Shown here: positions 31,355 through 38,299 of the stretch, one piece after another
Numbering within the stretch: position 1 is the first letter of the stretch
Layout: each line of letters begins with the position of its first letter
Notes under the pieces: generated by a model
The model's database searches: none
What the model saw: only the letters and a program-made list of their open reading frames with translations
What the model was told of the DNA's origin: nothing
Position numbers and translations under genes: made by a program
Assembly: GCA_017472735.1 (NCBI GenBank)
Contig: JAFUOD010000006.1
Location: 1 to 64,000 of the forward strand
Source: Oscillospiraceae bacterium
Lineage (GTDB): Bacteria > Bacillota > Clostridia > Oscillospirales > Ruminococcaceae
Reading direction: 5' to 3'
DNA length: 64,000 bases

Positions 31355-33184
31355 ATGATTCGTACACACGTATTAGTTTGCGGCGGTACCGGATGTACCT
31401 CTTCGGGCAGTAAGTCCATTCAGGCTGCTTTTAACGAAAACATTGAAAAGTTTGGACTTGCCGAAGAAGTAAAGCTTGTACAGACCGGTTGCTTCGGTCT
31501 TTGTGCCGAAGGCCCCGTTGTAATCGTATATCCCGACGGCACCTTCTACAGCCGTGTGGCTGCTGAAGATGTTGCAGAAATCGTTGAAGAGCATTTGCTT
31601 AAGGGCCGCCCTGTTAAGAGACTTGAATATAAGGGCGCTTTGGCAGAGGATGCACACGAAGAAGACGTTTATGCAAACATTTCTTTGAACGACACTGCGT
31701 TCTACAAATCTCAGACCCGTGTTGCACTTCGCAACTGCGGTGTTATCAACCCCGAAGAAATTGACGAATATATCGCAATGGACGGTTATCAGGCTTTAGG
31801 TAAGGTTCTTACCGAAATGACCCCCGATGACGTAATCCAGTGCATCTTAGATTCCGGTCTTCGCGGACGCGGCGGCGGCGGATTCCCCACCGGCAGAAAG
31901 TGGGCTTTGACCGCTGTTAACAAGGCTCCTCAGAAATATGTTGTTTGTAACGCCGACGAAGGCGACCCGGGCGCTTTCATGGACCGTTCCGTTTTGGAAG
32001 GCGACCCTCACGCAATTATCGAAGCTATGGCAATTGCAGGTTATGCGATCGGTGCAAGCCAGGGTTACGTTTACGTTCGTGCTGAATACCCCATTGCTGT
32101 TGCACGTTTGCAAATGGCTATTGACCAGGCTCGTGAATACGGACTTTTGGGCAACAATATCTTTGGCACCGACTTCTCGTTCGACCTCGGTATCCGTTTG
32201 GGTGCAGGCGCATTCGTTTGCGGTGAAGAAACCGCACTTATGACCTCTATTGAAGGCAACCGCGGCGAACCCAGACCTCGTCCTCCTTATCCTGCTGTTA
32301 AAGGCTTGTTCGAATCTCCTACTTTGGAAAACAACGTTGAAACCTTTGCAAACGTTCCTCAGATCATTCTTAAGGGTGCTGACTGGTTCGCTTCCATGGG
32401 TTCTGAAAAGTCCAAGGGCACAAAGGTATTCGCGCTCGGCGGCAAGATCAAGAACACCGGCCTTGTTGAAATCCCTATGGGTACGACCTTGCGCCACATC
32501 ATCGAAGAGATCGGCGGCGGTATTCCTAACGGCAAGAAGTTCAAGGCAGCTCAGACAGGCGGCCCTTCCGGCGGATGTATTCCGGCAAGCCTTATCGACA
32601 CCGAAGTTGACTACGACAACCTCGTAGCAATCGGCTGTATGATGGGTTCGGGCGGTCTTATCGTAATGGACGAAGACACCTGTATGGTTGACATGGCTAA
32701 GTTCTTCTTGGAATTCACCGTTGATGAATCCTGCGGTAAGTGTACACCCTGCCGTGTTGGTACAAAGAGACTTTTGGAAATGCTTAACAAGGTAACCAGC
32801 GGCAAGGCAACTCTTGAGGACCTCGATGCTATTGAACAGCTTTGCTACTACATCAAGGAAAACTCGCTCTGCGGCTTGGGACAGACAGCACCTAACCCTG
32901 TTCTTTCCACTATCAAGTTCTTCAGAGATGAATATTTGGCTCATATTGTTGATAAGAAGTGCCCTGCAGGCGTATGTAAGGATCTTCTTAAGTATGAGAT
33001 CATTAAGGACAAGTGTATTGGTTGTGGCATGTGTGCAAGACAGTGTCCTGCAAATGCTATCTCCAAGACCGATTACATAGCTCCCGGCAAGAAGCTTCCT
33101 GCACTTGCAATCGACACTGATAAGTGCGTTAAGTGCGGCGCTTGCGTTGGCGTATGTAAGTTTAAGGCAATTGTTAAGAATTAA
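31355..33184 (+). CDS. hydB: NADH-binding hydrogenase subunit HydB (NuoF-like)
   Basis: A 609-residue flavo-iron-sulfur protein. Residues 1-~110 are a thioredoxin-like [2Fe-2S] domain (CGGTGCTSSGS, QTGCFGLCAEGP). Then the NuoF core: GLRGRGGGGFPTGRKW (NADH site), CNADEGDPGAFMDRSVLEGD (FMN site), GEETALMTSIEGNRGEPRP, and the [4Fe-4S] motif ESCGKCTPCRVGTKRL. The C-terminus has two ferredoxin-type [4Fe-4S] motifs (CIGCGMCARQCP and CVKCGACVGVC). In HydABC enzymes this subunit exchanges electrons with NAD(H) and is a candidate bifurcation site. Confidence 0.96.
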   Translation: MIRTHVLVCGGTGCTSSGSKSIQAAFNENIEKFGLAEEVKLVQTGCFGLCAEGPVVIVYPDGTFYSRVAAEDVAEIVEEHLLKGRPVKRLEYKGALAEDAHEEDVYANISLNDTAFYKSQTRVALRNCGVINPEEIDEYIAMDGYQALGKVLTEMTPDDVIQCILDSGLRGRGGGGFPTGRKWALTAVNKAPQKYVVCNADEGDPGAFMDRSVLEGDPHAIIEAMAIAGYAIGASQGYVYVRAEYPIAVARLQMAIDQAREYGLLGNNIFGTDFSFDLGIRLGAGAFVCGEETALMTSIEGNRGEPRPRPPYPAVKGLFESPTLENNVETFANVPQIILKGADWFASMGSEKSKGTKVFALGGKIKNTGLVEIPMGTTLRHIIEEIGGGIPNGKKFKAAQTGGPSGGCIPASLIDTEVDYDNLVAIGCMMGSGGLIVMDEDTCMVDMAKFFLEFTVDESCGKCTPCRVGTKRLLEMLNKVTSGKATLEDLDAIEQLCYYIKENSLCGLGQTAPNPVLSTIKFFRDEYLAHIVDKKCPAGVCKDLLKYEIIKDKCIGCGMCARQCPANAISKTDYIAPGKKLPALAIDTDKCVKCGACVGVCKFKAIVKN

Positions 33185-33201
33185 TAAAGGAGGTATGGAC
33201 T

Positions 33202-34980
33202 ATGGATATGTTAAATATTAAGGTAAACGGTTTATCCGTTGAAGCTCCCAAGGGTTCTACTGTCCTCGAAGCAACCAGAATTGCTGGCGTGGAAATCCCC
33301 ACCCTTTGCTTCCTTAAAGAAATCAACGAAATCGGTGCTTGCCGTATCTGCGTTACCGAAGTCGCTGAAATGAGAGGTCCTGCTTTGGGCCCCAAGAGAC
33401 TTGTTGCTGCTTGTGTATACCCCGTTACCGAGGGTATGGAGATCTACACCAACACTCCTAAGGTTATTGCGGCTCGCCGCCAGACCTTGGAACTCATCCT
33501 CTCCACTCACGAAAGAAAGTGCTTAAGCTGTGTAAGAAGCGGCAACTGCGAATTGCAGAAGCTCTGCCGTGACATGAAGGTTGATAACGAAGGCAAGTTC
33601 GACGGTGCTACCATTAAGTACGACATCGACGAAACTGCTGCTCACATGATAAGAGACAACAACAAGTGCATTTTGTGCCGTCGCTGCACCGCAGTTTGCG
33701 AAAAGACTCAGGGCATCGGCGTTATCGGTGCTAACGAACGCGGCTTTAAGACACACATCGGCTCTGCATTCGACCTTGGTTTGGGCGACACCTCTTGTGT
33801 ATCCTGCGGTCAGTGTATCGCAGTTTGCCCCACCGGCGCTTTGGCTGAAAAGGACAACACTGCTGATGTATTTGCCGCTTTGGCTGATAACACCAAGCAC
33901 GTTATTGTTGAAACTGCTCCTGCAGTTAGAGCTGCTTTGGGCGAAGAATTTGGTATGGCAATCGGTACCGATGTTGAAGGTAAGATGGTTGCTGCACTTA
34001 GAAGACTCGGCTTTGAAAAGGTGTTCGACACCAACTTCGCTGCTGACCTTACCATTATGGAAGAAGCTAACGAGTTCTTGGATAGAGTTAAGAACGGCGG
34101 CAAGCTGCCCCTTATCACCTCTTGCTCACCCGGATGGGTCAAGTACTGCGAGCACTACTTCCCCGAGCTTACCGAAAACCTTTCGAGCTGCAAGTCTCCT
34201 CAGCAGATGTTCGGCGCTATCGCTAAGAGCTATTATGCTGAAAAGATGGGCTGGAACCCCGAGGATATCGTAGTTGTATCTGTTATGCCTTGTACTGCTA
34301 AGAAGTTCGAGATCGGCAGAGACGACGAAAACGGCGCAGGCGTTCCCGATGTTGATTATGCAATCACAACCCGTGAGCTTGCAAGAATGATCGACCGTGC
34401 AGGCATTCAGTTTACTGCCCTCCCCGATGAAGAATTTGACGCACCTTTGGGCCTTTACACAGGCGCAGGCGTTATCTTCGGCGCTACCGGCGGTGTTATG
34501 GAAGCAGCTTTAAGAACCGCTGTTGAAACCCTTACAGGTGAAAACTTGCCCAATGTTGACTTTGTTGATGTTAGAGGCACAGCCGGCATTAAGGAAAAGA
34601 CCTATGAAGTTGCAGGCATGACCGTTAAGGTTGCTGTAGTTTCGGGCCTTGCTAATGCAAGAGAGCTTTTGAACAAGATCGTTTCGGGTGAAGCTGATTA
34701 CCACTTCATCGAAATCATGGGATGCCCCGGCGGCTGTGTAAACGGCGGCGGTCAGCCCCAGCAGCCCGGTTATGTTCGCAACACAACCGATATCAAGGCA
34801 CTTCGTGCATCTGTTCTTTACGGCTTGGATAAGAACGCAGCTATAAGAAAGTCTCACGAGAACCCCGCTATTCAGGAACTCTATAAGGAATTCTTGGGCG
34901 AGCCCGGCTCTCACAAGGCTCACGAGCTCTTGCACACAACTTACGTTAAGCGCGGAATTAAGGATGACCCCAGAAGCTGA
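33202..34980 (+). CDS. hydA: [FeFe] hydrogenase catalytic subunit HydA
   Basis: A 592-residue multi-cluster hydrogenase. The N-terminus is a plant-type [2Fe-2S] domain (GACRICVTEV), then a His-Cys3 [4Fe-4S] site (HERKCLSCVRSGNCELQ), two [4Fe-4S] motifs (CILCRRCTAVC and CVSCGQCIAVCP), and the H-cluster domain: L1 ITSCSPGWV (~307), L2 VMPCTAKKFE (~362), L3 EIMGCPGGCVNGGGQP (~507-511). L1 has Ser at the second position of the usual CC pair. AAAGGAGG lies 8 bases before the ATG. With HydB and HydC it should form a soluble NADH/ferredoxin-coupled H2-producing enzyme. Confidence 0.96.
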   Translation: MDMLNIKVNGLSVEAPKGSTVLEATRIAGVEIPTLCFLKEINEIGACRICVTEVAEMRGPALGPKRLVAACVYPVTEGMEIYTNTPKVIAARRQTLELILSTHERKCLSCVRSGNCELQKLCRDMKVDNEGKFDGATIKYDIDETAAHMIRDNNKCILCRRCTAVCEKTQGIGVIGANERGFKTHIGSAFDLGLGDTSCVSCGQCIAVCPTGALAEKDNTADVFAALADNTKHVIVETAPAVRAALGEEFGMAIGTDVEGKMVAALRRLGFEKVFDTNFAADLTIMEEANEFLDRVKNGGKLPLITSCSPGWVKYCEHYFPELTENLSSCKSPQQMFGAIAKSYYAEKMGWNPEDIVVVSVMPCTAKKFEIGRDDENGAGVPDVDYAITTRELARMIDRAGIQFTALPDEEFDAPLGLYTGAGVIFGATGGVMEAALRTAVETLTGENLPNVDFVDVRGTAGIKEKTYEVAGMTVKVAVVSGLANARELLNKIVSGEADYHFIEIMGCPGGCVNGGGQPQQPGYVRNTTDIKALRASVLYGLDKNAAIRKSHENPAIQELYKEFLGEPGSHKAHELLHTTYVKRGIKDDPRS

Positions 34981-35000
34981 TTATAAGCTCTGCATAAAGC

Positions 35001-35029
35001 AAAAAAGCACCCCAACGGGGTGCTTTTTT
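35001..35029. terminator. bidirectional terminator after hydA
   Basis: Perfect 13-bp stem AAAAAAGCACCCC / GGGGTGCTTTTTT with a 3-base loop. It ends both the hydrogenase operon and the convergent minus-strand SLOG gene, whose stop touches it. Confidence 0.92.
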
Positions 35030-35358
35030 CACACTATTTTTACGATAACAGGCTTGCCAAGCTTTTGACATTTTTCTATTACATACTTTGTCCCTCTCGA
35101 TTCACCGTCCCAAATGGCAATAACGGTATCTGCCAGCGATATAATTTCATCGTTGCGCTTTATCGGCGCTCCTGCGCCGTAGCGACGATAGTCGGGACGA
35201 ATTACTGTAAGTCCAATCCCAAGACTGTTTGCAAGCTCCTCGGCGCAAGTGTCAATTCCTTTAGCACCGCCGCTGATAATCTCTGTAGTGCCCTGCGGCA
35301 GATATTCTTCGAGGTTATCTATCGTAAGGTTTCGGGACCCTATTATAGCTGTTTTCAT
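35029..35358 (-). CDS. small SLOG/DUF2493-like protein
   Basis: A 109-residue protein with a Rossmann-like SLOG fold: MKTAIIGSRN (nucleotide-binding GSR), TEIISGGAKGIDTCAEELA, then VIRPDYRRYGAGAPIKRNDEI and a C-terminal GTKYVIEKCQKLGKPVIV. This matches small DprA/DUF2493-type proteins proposed to bind nucleotides or nucleic acids; the function is unknown. ATG at 35358 chosen over ATT further upstream. It has a consensus promoter of its own and is divergent from the HTH gene. Confidence 0.8.
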   Translation of the reverse strand: MKTAIIGSRNLTIDNLEEYLPQGTTEIISGGAKGIDTCAEELANSLGIGLTVIRPDYRRYGAGAPIKRNDEIISLADTVIAIWDGESRGTKYVIEKCQKLGKPVIVKIV

Positions 35359-35388
35359 TCCAATCACTCTTTGCTTGTTTTTAAAATT

Positions 35389-35417
35389 ATTATAGTCATA
35401 ATTATGGCTATTGTCAA
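35389..35417 (-). promoter_or_regulatory. promoter of the small SLOG gene
   Basis: Minus strand TTGACA (35417-35412), 17-bp spacer, TATAAT (35394-35389). It lies next to the divergent HTH gene start, which could repress it. Confidence 0.8.
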
Positions 35418-35466
35418 TATTATGATTGGCCTTTATGCTAATAATAGTATAAAGGTGGTGAGTCTG

Positions 35467-35667
35467 TTGATTAGTTATCGTCCATTTTGGGAAACACTAA
35501 AAAAGCGCAAGATATCGACATATGCGCTGATAAATAAGTATAACATCAGCAGCGCCACTATCGACAGAATTAAAAAGGGCAAGGGTATCACAACAACGAA
35601 GATTGATGACTTTTGCAAAATTTTAAACTGTGAAGTATCTGACGTTATTGAGTATATAAAGGATTAA
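35467..35667 (+). CDS. small Cro/C1-type HTH protein
   Basis: A 66-residue protein that is almost entirely one helix-turn-helix: WETLKKRKISTYALINKYN, ISSATIDRIKKGKGITTTK, ILNCEVSDVIEYIKD. This is the YozG-like class of tiny regulators. Start is TTG 35467 with AAAGGTGG 8 bases before; no ATG fits. It is divergent from the SLOG gene at 35358, so it probably controls that gene or itself. A relic of its first codons lies 300 bases downstream. Confidence 0.8.
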   Translation: MISYRPFWETLKKRKISTYALINKYNISSATIDRIKKGKGITTTKIDDFCKILNCEVSDVIEYIKD

Positions 35668-35775
35668 AATGCAAACGAAAAGCAACAGGCATCTTGTACT
35701 TGATTTGTAAGTGTATTAAAGAGTTTGAGAAAGAAAACGGTGCGATTGAAGTACTTAAGAATGAGAATGGCAATG

Positions 35776-35816
35776 ATTAGTTATCGTCCGTTTCGGAAAA
35801 CACTAAGCATCAGAAT
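35776..35816 (+). pseudogene. relic of the HTH gene start
   Basis: ATG followed by ISYRPFRKTL in frame, nearly identical in DNA to the intact gene's ISYRPFWETL (35470-35499), after which similarity ends and the frame runs into a terminator and tRNA gene. The rest of 35668-35825 holds no recognisable gene. Confidence 0.7.
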
Positions 35817-35825
35817 AATCAAAGC

Positions 35826-35850
35826 AAAAAGCACCCCATTGGGGTGCTTT
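35826..35850. terminator. terminator after tRNA-Arg
   Basis: GCACCCC / GGGGTGC stem flanked by A-rich and T-rich tails, active in both directions. The sequence is nearly the same as the hydA terminator at 35001. Confidence 0.85.
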
Positions 35851-35854
35851 GTTT

Positions 35855-35929
35855 TGGTCCACCCGACAGGAATCGAACCTGCATTTCCACGGTCGGAGCG
35901 TGGCGTTCTATCCATTATACTACGGGTAG
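35855..35929 (-). tRNA. tRNA-Arg(CCG)
   Basis: Minus strand, 75 bases with encoded CCA. Acceptor CTACCCG pairs with CGGGTGG (one T-G); anticodon stem CCACG/CGTGG with loop CTCCGAC gives anticodon CCG; T-arm GCAGG TTCGATT CCTGT. Confidence 0.93.
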
Positions 35930-35936
35930 ATAATTC

Positions 35937-35966
35937 AGGCGAGCATAACTGCTCGCCTTTTTGTTT
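35937..35966. terminator. hairpin between metG and tRNA-Arg
   Basis: AGGCGAGC / GCTCGCCT stem. The T-run is on the plus side only, so on the minus strand it would be a weak terminator or a processing signal before the tRNA. Confidence 0.45.
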
Positions 35967-37922
35967 TTATCTGAGCTTTGCGCCTGCGGGCACATCATCG
36001 GGTAAGAATACGACCTTAGCCGAGCCATCGGGCATATCGGCAGCGCAGATCATTCCCTGCGACTCAACGCCGCAAAGCTTTGCAGGCTTTAAGTTTGCAA
36101 CAACAATTACCGTCTTGCCGATCAAGTCCTCGGGTGTGTACCACTGTGCAATTCCGGATACTACTTGACGTCCGCCCATGCCGTCGTCGAGCTGAAGCTT
36201 CAAGAGCTTTTTAGCCTTGGGCAGCTTCTCGCACGAGATCACCTTGGCAGCTCTTAAATCTGTCGAGGCAAATGTGTCGATGGTAATTTCATCGTTTAAA
36301 GGCTCTGGCTTAAAGGCGTTCTTGGCGGCTTCTGCCTCGGCAGCCTGCTTAACAGCTTCCATTTCCTTGTTAAGCTCGTCTAAAAGCTTTGCCGAGTCGA
36401 TTCTTGCAAACAAGGGTTCAGCCGCACCAACCTTTGTTCCGGCACAGTATCCGCCAAAGGCAACAAGGGTATCAAAGCCGCGCAGATCGGTGTTTATCTG
36501 GTCTAAAATTCTGTTCGAGGTCTCGGGCATGAAGGGTGCAACAAGAATACCGATAAAGCGAATAGCCTCGACCAATTCATACATAACGGTTGCAAGGCGT
36601 TCTTTAAGCGCTTCGTCCTTTGCAAGTGCCCAGGGGGTCGTCTCGTCGATATATTTGTTAGCGCGGCGCGCTAAAGCCATTACGCAGTTAACAGCGTCGG
36701 CAAGCTTAAATGCATCAAAATGCTTGCCAATGTTGGCGGCAGCCTCTAACGCCTTGGCTTCAAGGTCGAGGTCCACTTCAGTCTTGTTCTTGGGGGCATA
36801 AACATAACCGTCGAAATATTTATTAACCATTGCAACGGTGCGGTTAACAAGGTTGCCCAAGGTGTTTGCAAGGTCCGAATTGTAACGCTCGATAACCGTC
36901 TCGTATTTAATCGAGCCGTCAGCGGCAAAGGGCATTTCGGCAAGCATGTAATAACGGGTTGCGTCAACGCCGAATCTCGAAACAATATCATCGGCATAAA
37001 TAACGTTGCCGACCGACTTAGACATTTTATCAGTGCCGAACAACAGCCAAGGGTGAGCAAAGATCTTCTTGGGAAGCTTAAGACCCAAAGCCATAAGCTC
37101 GATTATCCAGTAAATCGAATGGAATCTTAAAATATCCTTGCCGATAACATGGGTGCAGTTGTCCCAATATTTTTCATACATTTCGCTCGGGTTGTCAACA
37201 TCGTAACCAAGGCCGGAAATGTAGTTAGAAAGAGCATCTAACCAAACATAAACCACGTGCTTGGGGTCGAAATCAACAGGGATTCCCCACTTAAACGAAG
37301 AACGGCTTACGCACAAATCCTGCAGTCCGGGCTTGATGAAGTTGTTCACCATTTCCTTCTTTCTCGATTCGGGCTGAATAAAGTCGGGGTTATCCTCTAA
37401 AAACTTTTCAAGCTGTGCCTGATATTTGGTCAATTTCAAAAAGTATGCTTCTTCCTTGGTGCGGTTAACTTCTCTTCCGCAGTCGGGGCATTTGCCGTCT
37501 ATAAGCTGGGTTTCGGTAAAGAAGCTTTCACAAGGTGTGCAATACCATCCCTCATATTCAGATTTATAAATGTCGCCTTGGTCATAAAGCTTCTTAAAAA
37601 TCTTCTGAACGCACTTTTCGTGGTCGGGGTCGGTGGTTCTGATAAATCTATCGTAAGAAACATTTAAAAGGTCGCAGATCTCTTTTATCTGACCTGCAAC
37701 AATGTCAACGTGCTGCTTAGGGGTGATGCCTGCGGCATTTGCAAGCTCTTCAATCTTCTGACCGTGTTCGTCGGTTCCTGTAAGGAAGAAAACATCATAG
37801 CCCTGCATTCGCCTGAACCTCGCAATAGCGTCGGCGCAGACAGCATCGTAAGTGTTGCCAATGTGAGGCTTTTTGGATGTGTAAGCAATCGCCGTTGTAA
37901 TAAGGTATGGCTTCTTGTCCAT
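35967..37922 (-). CDS. metG: methionyl-tRNA synthetase
   Basis: A 651-residue class I aminoacyl-tRNA synthetase. The HIGH motif is KKPHIGNTYD, the zinc knuckle is CTPCESFF...CPDCGREV, and the KMSKS motif is DKMSKSVGNVI. The C-terminal ~100 residues form the EMAP/Trbp111 tRNA-binding domain (AAKVISCEKLPKAKKLLKL, VANLKPAKLCGVESQGMI). AAAGGAGG lies before the ATG, and the leader is short (~65 bases) with no T-box. Confidence 0.97.
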   Translation of the reverse strand: MDKKPYLITTAIAYTSKKPHIGNTYDAVCADAIARFRRMQGYDVFFLTGTDEHGQKIEELANAAGITPKQHVDIVAGQIKEICDLLNVSYDRFIRTTDPDHEKCVQKIFKKLYDQGDIYKSEYEGWYCTPCESFFTETQLIDGKCPDCGREVNRTKEEAYFLKLTKYQAQLEKFLEDNPDFIQPESRKKEMVNNFIKPGLQDLCVSRSSFKWGIPVDFDPKHVVYVWLDALSNYISGLGYDVDNPSEMYEKYWDNCTHVIGKDILRFHSIYWIIELMALGLKLPKKIFAHPWLLFGTDKMSKSVGNVIYADDIVSRFGVDATRYYMLAEMPFAADGSIKYETVIERYNSDLANTLGNLVNRTVAMVNKYFDGYVYAPKNKTEVDLDLEAKALEAAANIGKHFDAFKLADAVNCVMALARRANKYIDETTPWALAKDEALKERLATVMYELVEAIRFIGILVAPFMPETSNRILDQINTDLRGFDTLVAFGGYCAGTKVGAAEPLFARIDSAKLLDELNKEMEAVKQAAEAEAAKNAFKPEPLNDEITIDTFASTDLRAAKVISCEKLPKAKKLLKLQLDDGMGGRQVVSGIAQWYTPEDLIGKTVIVVANLKPAKLCGVESQGMICAADMPDGSAKVVFLPDDVPAGAKLR

Positions 37923-37985
37923 AACTGTTCCTCCTTTAAAATTTTAGTAATATCGGATCGAGATTTATACATCCGTACCAAATAA

Positions 37986-38014
37986 TTATATAAACATTTG
38001 GATGATTTGTCAAG
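37986..38014 (-). promoter_or_regulatory. metG promoter
   Basis: Minus strand TTGACA (38014-38009), 17-bp spacer, TATAAT (37991-37986): full consensus. Confidence 0.85.
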
Positions 38015-38061
38015 GGCAGAGGGATATAACTGAGCTTGCTTGATTTTAGTATTATTTTTTG

Positions 38062-38098
38062 AAAAAACGCAAAAAATCCCCCGAAAACTCGAGGGATT
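38062..38098 (-). terminator. terminator downstream of the phosphorylase gene
   Basis: Minus strand AATCCC / GGGATT-type stem followed by TTTTTTGCGTTTTTTC, 200 bases after the gene end. The 38099-38299 stretch holds no gene; it has two similar GATTACAG(A/G)GGTAATT segments and several GTTGAAAA/TTTTCAAC pairs. Confidence 0.6.
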
Positions 38099-38299
38099 GA
38101 TTTGATTGAGTGTTGAAAACTTGTTAGCTTTTTAACGATTACAGAGGGTAATTAAACAAAAACTGTTGAAAAAGTTGTTGAAAGTGTTGAGAACTCCCTT
38201 GTTTAGAGGGGGTCTTTAGCGAGTTAAACGGAAGTTTTCAACAATTCACGTTTTTTGCAAAAACCTTGTCGATTTATGATTACAGGCGGTAATTTTTAA

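Noticed and set aside
31847-32944. 365-residue open frame antisense to hydB
   Set aside because: It lies wholly opposite the well-supported hydB, has no ribosome site or recognisable domain, and results from hydB codon bias.
35725-36168. 147-residue open frame across tRNA-Arg
   Set aside because: It runs through a terminator and tRNA-Arg and into the metG antisense strand.
37923-37985. T-box riboswitch before metG
   Set aside because: The leader between the consensus promoter and the ATG is only ~65 bases and lacks the T-box core and stem I.
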